Under the pieces are notes generated by a model. It was not told the origin of the DNA. It did not search any database and saw only the letters and a list, made by a program, of their open reading frames with translations. Positions 50,401-62,400 of a stretch of 64,000 bases of DNA are shown one piece after another. The position numbers and the translations under genes are program-made. This DNA comes from Lingula anatina (lineage: Eukaryota; Brachiopoda; Lingulata; Lingulida; Lingulidae). The DNA lies in contig NW_019775916.1 in the NCBI RefSeq assembly GCF_001039355.2, forward strand, positions 105,700 to 169,699, given 5' to 3'. How positions within the stretch are numbered: position 1 is the stretch's first letter; each line of letters starts with the position of its first letter.

Positions 50401-53400
50401 CTATGATTTTCACTTAAAATCCATAATTCTGTCTTTTTGTCAAATCAGTCTAATAATTCCTCGTGTATGTTCAGCTAAAGGTCAACTTACTTTAACTAAC
50501 GTTAATATGGTATTCCTGCGTCAATCCTTTCTTATGAAGTGTCACCGAGACAGGTATGTTCCTCTAACCCTGGCATGCACCTGATGTGACGATAATTGCC
50601 GTGTCCTCCCATATCAAATTAGTATCCATATAGGAGCCCTTTCATTCTCCTCGGTGAATCATTGTTCTAGTATTTCAACTGGTCATAACTTCGAGTACAA
50701 ACCGATGAGCTGCCTGTTAAGTCTTTAACAGGTACTCCCTAAAAGCGTGTATGTAGAATATCATATGCATGTAATTTCTTTTTTTTTTTACGTGTAGACA
50801 ATGTCACCATATAAAAGCCATTAACTGCATGTATACTATCACACCGTTTAATGAAGAAAAAATTTAACCTAGAATAACTTCCGTCCGTGTATCCTTATCT
50901 CTTAAAACCAACTCCACTCCTTTAAGGTATCTGTTTTTTATCAGCTTATATTTAGGAGTTTATCATATACATATAAATGTATTTAGTAATCTGTCTCACT
51001 TCAAACTGCACCACAAAAAGACTACTGTTGTTGTTGTTTTTCTAATGCGGTTTTCCAACTTCAGAAAATATGTATTGTCCACAAGTTGAGACACATTTAT
51101 CATTACATGGCCAATCCTTTCTTTCTAAATGTGTCTCTGTTTTTATTCACTGTATTCACCTGTTGGCTTTGGTATCAGCATATGTCACAGTCTCTCAAGG
51201 CACCAACTTGTTTTACAGAAATTGATCCCAACTTAACTTTTTTGTACCTTCTTTATATAACATGCCTTCTCTCCAGTCTTTTTCCTTTCCTCCATACAGT
51301 AAACAACATAAGTTGTCATTCAACCTTGCATGTCCAGTGAAATAAATGATTATCCGCCTTGCAGGTATTTCAGGCTTTCCTTATATGAGTTTATCAGAGA
51401 TGACATCTCAGGCTTTCATGCAGTCAACGTTGTGCGTAGTTCCTCCCCAAGTGTGCTTGCTGTTCAATTTTATTGACGATTGCCTCTTGGTTAGAATCCA
51501 ACCTGTTGCTTTCATTTACTTTGCATGTCACCTCCCCTGTAGAAAGTTACATATTTTTATTCTATATAATCAGAAAGTGTAGTATAAAGTCATTTACTAC
51601 TCCACACGTGTACATGTTTAACACTCGACGTGTACGTATCCCATTTAGATACCTGCAGGTTTTCTTTTTTATTACAGCACCTTTATGGTTATGACATCCA
51701 CTTCAATGTTCTTGTCCCTGTAACTTAAAGTGGCAATTTCTCTCTCTTGATGTTTCACTGTTAAGGTGTGTGTATATATAACAGGTGAGAGTCTTCATCA
51801 ATTAAGTCAGGTATGCCACACAGGTGACCTTCAAGTTATATATATATGTATTAACCATGTGAACCTCAAGTATGAATATGTAAACGACTAAGCCATCTAT
51901 CAAAATGGGTCTCGGTTAATATAAAATGAAATTCCAGAATTTCAAAATTATCATATCATATCTATGATGTCTTGCTTTTTAACACTTCCTCCACAGCTTA
52001 CAATGTCTCTGTAGAGTAGAAACAGTTGGACGCTTTGTTCCTTTCAATACAAACTGCAAAAGTGCTTCAACTTTTCTGCCTAAGTGACTTCCCTCTGTGT
52101 AATCAGGTAATCAGGACCAAAAGAACATTACCCGTATGGTGCCTCTACCTCACACTGCCAAATTGTGGGCCCCAGTGTGATGAAATCATCTCCCAGTTGA
52201 CAGGTTGATGAACAGGTGCCACTCAGGAATTACCTTGATCCTCCCCTATATATGACTCGCCGCCACGTCTGGATACCTACAGTCCACATAGCCAAGTGAC
52301 TGATGCTAATTGCATAGGGCTGCATTCATTGTATTTCAGTTCTCAATGCTCTACTGTTACTGTTGAAGAAGATGACTTATTAGAGGCTGATAATGATAGT
52401 TCAGTTCTCATCAACGGCTTACTGCATGGTATTCAAATAAGCTGTACCTTTTTTGGGTGCAACTGGTTTATGACATTCCACTGTGTGTGTGCGTGGTTGT
52501 GAAACATCTTCTTTACTGAGCTTGAATTAAGGTCTGCAGATTTTTCTCAGAAAGTTGTTATCTCAATGACTATCTCCTGAATACTTACAGCCATGACAGC
52601 ATGGACTGCTAGCACTGACGTAGACGCTGCAGTGGTTATTTGAGTGATGCAATTTTTACTACACTCAACAATTCCACATTATCTTGTCTATTGAGTCTCC
52701 CTTGACTATGCTAGTAGTAATGAGTGGCTTATTTCATGGACAACTGTCTTACAGGCAAAAATTACTCTGATGATTTACTGAATTACTCTCAGCTTCGCTG
52801 ACCGCAACCAGGAACAATGGTTATCTAACGTGCCAATGACGTCCTCTGTTTCAGGTCTTCAGGGCAGGGTGACATCACGGTTGACATCCTGGTCGACATC
52901 TCGCGACACACCTATCACTTTCTGCCTCTACGTGATTCCACCTTTACCATGGCTTTCTGGCTGGTGTCAGTGAGTCTCTGCAATAATACTGGACGTATGT
53001 ATCTCACAGGAGGGTGCACTTCCATTTTGACAACTGCAAGGGGTGTACTTAAACTATGTTATAAACTTGACCATTCATAAAGACAAAGTTTTATCTTCGG
53101 CCAATTCGATATCAAGTTGTTCCCGTTTACCTCTTATGTTCTGATAACAAGATAAAACTGACCAGACAGACACTCAGTACCTAGCTTCAAAGTTGGCGAC
53201 ATTTTTAAACACAACCTAGCTGGATGTCCTATTAGTGTGGGCAGTGGGTTGTAATATATATATATCAGATCTTTTAACTTGGGATTTATACCGTGTCCAC
53301 ATTCCCAAAGTCTGACCAGGATTGTTTTAAAATGATATGATTAAATATTTAATGTCAACAGCATGCCCTTGGCTTAATTGTCCCTAATTAGTCCATGTGA

Positions 53401-56400
53401 CATAGCTGACCCCAGTTACTCACTGGCTAATCATTAGATTATTGTGTGATTATTATATATATTTATAATATAATTATATCCACATAAATTATATTTTTTC
53501 TTTTATGACTGACTGTGTTACCTATACAGACGATGGTATCCTGCTAAGCTTCATAAAGTCATACATACAAAATAAAAGCTGGTTGTGTTTTTGTAAGTTT
53601 TGTCAAATTCCAGTCTACTGCTAAACATTACGAAGGTTTTGCATGTTGCTTTAGTATTACTTTTTGGACAACATACAGTGTCACCCTTATTGCAGCTGAA
53701 AGGTTAGCCCAACCTCATACAGATTTTGACAAATTATCTGGTCTGATGCATATAACATCACACATTGTCAACAGCCTCAATGAAGGCTACCTCAGAAAAT
53801 TTCCATTCTGACAGAAAAATTGCTAAATTACACCATGATCACACAGTCAAACATGTGACAGTATCCTTTTGATAACATTGCCCATGTTTATTCCAATGTG
53901 GTGTCGCTTAAAAAACATAAACAGACCTCCAAGCTAATTAGCTCCAACTTGTCTAATTCCTATTACTGTTTTTCAGCCCTTCTGTCAGGTATAGTAAGCA
54001 GCTAATTGCTGTCACGACCTTGAAGTAGCCTCAGGCACATGGCTGTTGTAGTATGAAATCAACCCAAGGCAGAGTTCATAATGTGACATTTCCTGCTTAG
54101 AGATATGAGCTGGCTTCACAGTGACATGTCATCTGATCTTGGCCAACTTTGATGTCATCATTATTTTTCTCTGATCAGCTGGTTGCCATGGTTATAGTGA
54201 TGAATAGATGTGCGTTGTTGTCTTCTGACCCTGAAGCCAGGACGTAACTTGTCACCAAATGCAATTTTTGAAAAATTTACTCAGTACACATTTAATCTAC
54301 ATGTCAAACAGTCCACCTCAAAGACATTCTTATTTACTTAACAAAACAAAATCCTATAGGAGAAACTAATTTATAACATCAATGTAGTATGCTAATGTGA
54401 ATTCATCAACCATATACTGTACATTTCAATGCTACATCAGCTCTCTCTCTCTCTCTCTCTCTCAATAACCTGGTACAAAATCATGAAGCCACTGCAAAAA
54501 CACTCCATACATGAATCTATTCCATTTTCAATCATTTTAGGTCACAATCAATATGTTTGAAGAGACTAATGATGTGCCAGCAGCCACTCAATAATGCTCA
54601 CATAATCCACTTTGACCAGATAATCACTATGATCTTGGCCGCCATAGTGCAGGTCACAATTCAGACATGCTCTGCCTACACAGGCTACTGCTGGTATGAA
54701 GAACATGCAAAAATGCATGGTAATTATAGACATCAATTTTTTTTCTTACTTCAAAAAACAAAACTGAACTGGAGAAATCTCAAAGATTATCTTTTATATC
54801 TGGACCTGGTTTATGCGTGTGATGTTGTTCTTTTCCTCAAATAATATTTGTATTCATAACAAATTCTCACAGTGGGTAAAAACAAATGAGAAGCATCAGT
54901 TAATATTAAGTATAATAACAGGAATGTTGTTGTGCTACCTACTCAAGGGGGAAAAAACAAAATAAAACATTGTTAACTCATAATCAACGTCTAGCAGTGC
55001 CTTCAAGTAATATCTATTTAATATGACAGAGAAATGTTCCCACAGCCCACCCTCAGAAAGCACCTGTCAAATGGCTTCTCAAATCAACAGGTGAAATGCA
55101 AGGAGATAAATATCACAGTTCAAAAATTTCACTTAGCCTTTCTGCTATCTGCAACTAGATCAGTTTAACCCCTTCTAACAAGTTCCAACAGGTTCCAACA
55201 GCTAAGTTATGCAGATTACAGCAGATATCATGGGGAAAAAACTCCCTCATATTCTGGCTGTGGCATCTCGTTACAGCCTACCATCTACCAGGCTTGTGCT
55301 ATGACCAAATTATGGTGAATAACCTATGCAAAAAATATTCAAGGTCAGCATAGAGATATTTGTAAAATGCTGAAACATACAGATGCATGACATGACCAGA
55401 CTAATTCTCCAGCAATAATTTTGATAACACTTTTCTTTGTATTGGCATAAGGTCTTTCAGGTCTCTTTTTTTCAGACTTTTTCAGACATCTACTTATTTA
55501 ATGTCTGAAAGAAAGCATCTTTGCCAAGTTTTGCGGTTATCATTTAGATATAAACTTTTGTTTACTTGGAGCAAGTGTTGTTATTTTTCTTTAACCTTGC
55601 TAGTTTTTTTCAGCTACTGATGTAAAGAAGTTAGAATAAAGACATTAAGAAAGATCTGAAGTTTTAGTGTTCATTAACAATAAAACAGCAATTTCCTTTC
55701 TGAAGTTTCTTTTACAATGAAGGGCCATCTTCTGGGTCTCCCGCAAGACAGCCAGATTTTCAAGTTAACATTGACAGGTATCTAATTTTTTTATGTCAGA
55801 TGGATCAACAAAGGTCATTTGAAAGACTGTCAGAAAATATCTCTGTACCAGCCATTCTCTGTATCATTCTTGTGTTACTTAGCAAATGCTGACAAAGGGG
55901 TGCTTGATGAGACCCGCCCAATTAATACCTACCACACTTTATTAGAAGTTAATTCTTGTACAAAAAATCCATGTTAATATGACAATAAAAATATCAAACA
56001 CATCCCCAACACTGCATCTTGTTAAACTCACAAAAAGCATCAATCAACAAACCATAAAGGGGACATGGTCCATTTATCAAACATGTTGAAACATTTTCAG
56101 ACCATCAACCATGAAGCAGTCTAATTTATCCAACTTAGACCCCATTCCCATAGATTTTAGATTGATCTATCCCTGTGGGGAGTCTCACTAGATTACTGTC
56201 AGCTTAGCCGGCTTAAGCATCTGTCCCACCTACTAAAAGATGTAAGGGGGTAATTAACTTTGTTGCGCGCTCGGCTGACTGCAATTTAGCGTAACCCCCA
56301 GGGAGTTAGGTCGATCTAAATCTAAATCTCTGGATCGATCTAAATCTCTGGGAATGCACCCTTAATGTGGCAATTCCTGATAATGTGTGTGCTATTATCA

Positions 56401-59400
56401 ATAATGGAAAACATTACTATGTAAAGACTAGGAACAGCAATTGACAAATGGTGACTGTTACAATAGGTAAATGACTGAAAGTAAATTATTTATTACAATA
56501 AATATTTGTCATAACAACCCTATACAAGTGGCTCAACTAAGTCATTTCATACAGTTTTATACAGTTGATGGAATGTTCACACCATGACATCTTTGCCAAT
56601 ATGACATTTCTCAAAATGTGAATGTGTAGAACTATTGTCTAATTTCTTAGCAATGGTAGAATAACAGCTGGAAACAAAAGGTCACAGTGTCCACCCTATG
56701 CAGCACATAGAGTGTTTAGAGTCAGCAACTGTGAGTTCATGTTCAGGTACTACAAAGCTGCAATATATTTGTGTTTCATTTATTATATTACATAGAGAAT
56801 CAAACAGAACAATAATCAATCAATCAATGAATTGATAACACATGCTTCTTCACAGGATGGTAGCTGAAACTGAAATAAAAGTGGAACTGTCACAGCTTCA
56901 TAGCGTATGTCACCAGCAGCATTTCTACAACATATAAGGCTTGAAAATAATCTGACCACTGTCCTTTTCGCAAATTCCCGCTACTGTCACATAGGAGCCA
57001 GATACAGTTTCCCCTATGATACGATATTACACAACACCACGGTGAGCTGAAAACAAGACAAACCAGTCCCTACCTTTCACCGTGAGCTGGGTCCCTCCTA
57101 GATGGAATGTATCAAATTCGAGTTTCAGAGGGGTGTGAGAGGCGTCTATGAACACGTTCAGCTTGTCCACAATGATCGCTCGCTTTTCACATAAAGGCAA
57201 CAAGGCATCCCTTTAATTCAAAGAAAATAAATCATCAAAATTTTGTTCTTACTAGAATAGGAAATATTCAACAAAGTATCAAATTTGTAAAATGTGTTAC
57301 TTACAGTTCAGTCTCTATTATAATACATGAATGCACTGTTAAGTATCTAATATATCTTTTGACCAATTTCACTATGATTCATTCCTGCTTTTCCTTTAAC
57401 CTCGAGTAGTTTATACGCTTTGATCAACCTGCTCCAAATCAACATCTACTTGGGCAACTATACTAAAAATATTCATGGTGGCACACTCTACTATTGTCCA
57501 AAGAGACACTCACTAACACTTCATCTAAAATGTTATTGCATTTTCCTCAAATTATAAGGATGCATCCATTGCCTAACCTTCTGACAAAAATAATTTGTTC
57601 TCATTTGTTTCAAAAAGAAAACCATAAAGGGTTTCATCAGATTTAGCTGCCATGGACATCCATGTCTTACCTGAGTGTCACGCCTGCCACTGCTGTGACT
57701 ATTTCAATGTCTAACTCCTCAAACATGTCAAACTTCAAAGTGAAACAATCTCGACTGATGGAATGCTGGAAATAAATCAGATATGGAAAGTTATATCAAG
57801 TTTTCTTAGTTTAAAAATCCTAAATTTATTCAAATGACCAGAATGGTGTCATATGCGTAGAATCTACAGAAAGCGTTGAATATGTGATTTTACAATAAAA
57901 AAAGTACTTCAAATTCTGAAAGCATATAAATCGTAGTAAAATACTTCCATCTCAATTCTTGAACTTCGCATTTTAAATATCATTCATGGATGCTAAGCTT
58001 AGGATGAGTCTTACATTAAAATACTCATGACCTTATATCTACAAATGAACTGCTTTATCATCAAACACAATTTGTTAACACAAATACTGGTCTCATCCAA
58101 ACACAATGATTGTCTCAACTAACACATTAGGTGGTACAGTCTCATCCCAACACAACCTAATGTCTCAATTACCACATTGAACCTCTCCATCACCCACTCT
58201 ACACTCTTTTCACCCTAGACACAGACTAAGAGCAAGAGAGATCTAACAGTTACTTAGTTCTATACTAAAACGGTATGTCAGACCTACACTACAAGAATAT
58301 TAAATTTCTACATCTATCCTAATGAAAGAAAACAATTCACACACATTAACATGTATGTTAACAAATAAAAGTTTTGATCCAACCAGTTGTATTAAACTAA
58401 GGTAAAGCTGAAATTATAATTAAATCTAATATAGGAGGTTATATTTGAAATAGAGATGATAACAAGTGATCATATCACTTCAAACATAGGCTCCTATAGG
58501 AAGATTGACAAAACACCCACATATATGACATGTTAAGATATTGATTAATACATAAAGGGTTAGTTTCATAGCTAAGTAAAAGAAAGACCACGGATGTGAA
58601 ATTAGCCAAAATTAGGGAAAAAAAAACACACTGAAAGTAAGCATCTCATCTCCTTGTTGCAACTATGTTCTCATAAAAGACACTGGATTAAGAAGGTGAA
58701 GTAACATTGAACTTTTTTACTATTACACATAATGATGTTGAAAGGCCTATGAAAATCAGCTGAAGTCATACAGAGAAAACAAATAATGAAAATAATAACA
58801 AGTGCCTAAATACAATAGCTATCTCTAGGTTTTTAAGACACTAATGTTCTGCAAGAACATCAACACACAAATACGATAAACCCAACACATATAAAAACCA
58901 ACCTAATCTCTTTTAAGTTTTTCTGCCAAAAAAACCAATGAGGTAAGGAAAGACGTAAAGAGGCACAAAAATACAATAGCTGCAAGAAACCCACATAATT
59001 CCAAATCCTAAAATGTATCCATAAAGAACTAACATTTAAAAACAAAAAGAAAAAACTAATAAACCCAAAAAATCAAAATCAACACTGAAACATGGAAGCA
59101 ACTACACCACCAAAAACCTAGAATTTAAACACCTTTTTATCCCAGTCTTTTGACTTGCCACCTCGGCTTCTTTGACGGAGAGAGGCAGGTTTTTTTGGAA
59201 TTTTATAATTAAACCCCTCATCGCCCTGAACTGCATGCTTTAAAAAATCCTCCGCCCCAAGGCTCTTGCTCCGCGATGATGCCAAATTACTGGACATCTG
59301 TTGCATGATGGGTAATAATAATAAATTAAGTTAGTTTGTAACATCCACCAACTAAAATCTTCACAGCACTCGAATAATGTCAAATACAGGCTTGGCATGG

Positions 59401-62400
59401 TTCTGTTTTAACATGAAAATAAACAGTTGCAAGACTACATAGTTGTAATATTATCAGTCTAATATGGAATTCATATCTAATAAAAGACTACATTTTTCAT
59501 TACATCAATTCACTACCTAAAAATGTATACAAAATCTAATTTACAGCTGCACTGTAAATTGTGTTGCCCCTGGTTACCAAGTGGACTTTAACATGCATTT
59601 AAAAATACTTCACATGAAAACACATTGCAACATTAACAAATACTAAATAAAAGGCAATCCTGTCTTGAAATGGCACAAAAATGTTCATAGTGCACAAATA
59701 ACATGATTTTCTAATGTCACAGCCAACACAAAATCATACGGTAAGGAATTTTATGACTTGGAACAAAGGCAGGCATAACTGCGTAGAGGGCAGTCATGAA
59801 AAAGTTTATCGAAATGCAAAAAAAAAATACACAGCAAAAATACAGCTAATGTCACAATACTAATGTCTAAAAATGTCTTATTTTGCTACAATAACTTCAT
59901 TTGTTTCAAATTTCTAAAATGTGATTGAGCCTAATATCATTGGCAACTGGCAAGTTTCATAGAAGTACACCTCTAAAAAGCCACCTCATAAGTGACTAGC
60001 TTTGGTCATCATAGAAAAAGTTCTTTTATCGACATTCCTCATCCTTTTGCTCACTTAAATGAATACCCGCATGCATAAATAATAAATTTGAAAATATCCA
60101 TGGAATTAATATACAAATAGGTCCATAACTCTAGGCACTAATTTGTGAGAGAGTAAAAAAAAAAAGTAAGTATCAGGAAATCTGTGCAGTTTTTTATGAA
60201 ACCATTTTCTTGTTGTACTAAAAGCAGAAGAGGAACATAAAGAAGTGAATCCATCCTCACTCCGAGCTCCACTCTCTACAGCATGCAGTATATCAATTTT
60301 ATAGTACGTAATGTATACAATTACCTCCAATGCGAACTGTGAAGAGTTCGCTACTAGGGAATGCAGGGCAAATTTGAGGGGATGCAGAGTTTCCGATTGC
60401 TTTGCTTTGCTCAACTCCTAATATAATTGATACAAATTGCAATAAATATAGTAAATCACACACTAGACCAATACCAGTTAAAACCAAAACCTTTTAGTAA
60501 TTTTCCACTATCCTGCAGACCCAGACATACTAGTATAATGTATATACTTGATACCAAGTTACTAAAGAATAGGTCTGAAAGTTTTGAAGCTCATCTTTAT
60601 CTTCAGGTATAGCTCAAAGTAACTGTTTTCATCAATCATAGCAGAAGTTGATAAATGAATAAGAAAATTGATATAAGTATACCAAAACAGTTAATTCTCA
60701 AATGGTCCCATCCTTCCACATATATTAATTGATAACCAACCACAAATGGCTATTCCACTTTCCTATCTTATTAAGTGCATATCTAATGTTCAGATTTGTT
60801 AGATAATACTGAAGCATTTTATTGTTATCAATCACTACAAATTGACTTTCTTCGCTATTTTCTACATATCAATCGAACCATGCTAGGGTACTGGTAAAGC
60901 ATTGCAAAGATGACATTCAGAAATGTAAAGAGATGACCTTGACCTTGTAAAGAGAGAGAGAGAAAATAATGTTGAAACATTGTTAATCTAGAATCAGGCG
61001 AAAGGAAAACATCCAATTTTTAATAGGCATCTTCTGGTGTAATAACTCGACACTACCATCACCTAAATACAACAGAATTTAAGAAAATTTGATCATGCAG
61101 AAATAATTACTGAAACCAATAGAAAGCAAGAATGAACTAATTTGCAATAATCATGGATCTAAAAAATATCATAGACCATTAAGCAAACAAGTGAGAAGAT
61201 CAACAAAATTAATATTTTTCTCAAATTTTCAGTTGTTAGAATTCTAAAGGCAGAACATGCACTCCACACTGTATTTGAGGTCTTAAGTAACATTTCTAGA
61301 AAGAAAAAAGAGCTAGGTTGAGCTTCAAGGTAAATGTGACATAAAAATGCTCACCGCAAATGTAATTCAGTACAACCATAATATAACAATTGTCTTTAAA
61401 AATAGGGCAAAGAATCTTAATACATAAAAAACAGCATGTGCATTTTTGAGGTGAACCAAGTGTCACATTTTAACAGGAAGTGAACCTAAGAGTCTGCTCA
61501 GACAATGACCATTTTGGACTGGAAATATACATGAACTTTCTCCATTATATTGTTAATATCTAACATGAGTTAGTCTGATTTCCAGTCCAGTGGTCTCTGT
61601 CTGAACAGGCCCCATGAATGCATGCAAATAATGCTACAAACTTGTGGAGGATCTGCATAATCCAGTTTCTGAGTGGCAAGATTAATTTAGTATTATATTA
61701 AAATGTAATTTAGTATTTATATTAAGATGTAATTACTGGGAAAAATTTAAGTGAATCTATATTGTCTAATTATGTCCATTAATGGATAGCATTAAAGATG
61801 GCAATACAGATTTCCATATAAAGTCATATCTATAATATTTACATTTCAAATATTTCATGAGAAATCATTTGGTTGCCTTACATTTTAGTTACAAAAATAA
61901 TTTAAAAGAGATATATCTTATGGGCATTATTTCTATAATACTGTTATAAAATAAGTTAGTAATCATTTTTTAAATAAAGACAATACAAAAACATTTGAAT
62001 AAGCAGTAATTCCTCATAAATTTCAAATATTCTATCATTTCAAGATTTATAACTTTGTTGGATCAGAAGTATAATATTTTGCTCTGTACCCAACTCATTA
62101 CTCTTAATTTTTCTGTCACAGTTCAAGCAATTATACATAGATCATAATTTTGCTGATTGCAAATAATCGATTCCGTTCTAAAATTAGTGAGAAATTACTT
62201 TAATTACAGTTGATAATACCAATTAAAACAACACATTTCACACTGAAATAATAATAGCACTACTAAGTCTTGATTTTTTAAAAAGAAAAACTAATTCTCC
62301 AAAAGTACTAAATATTTGGGAGTTTAAACATGACAGTGCTGTAAAACGTAAATTAAGCCAAAATGAACAATATTATACAAATCTTTACCTCGTTATTATG

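Larger units (their letters stand above)
49794..57073. other. Intron and putative alternative promoter region
   Basis: This 7.3 kb lies between the RBD exon and the alternative first exon. The bases just above 49793 should contain an internal promoter on the minus strand if that exon is a true first exon, but no TATA box or other clear core motif is visible. One Harbinger-like MITE (56138-56361) and a CT run are present; no other gene is seen. Confidence 0.45.
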
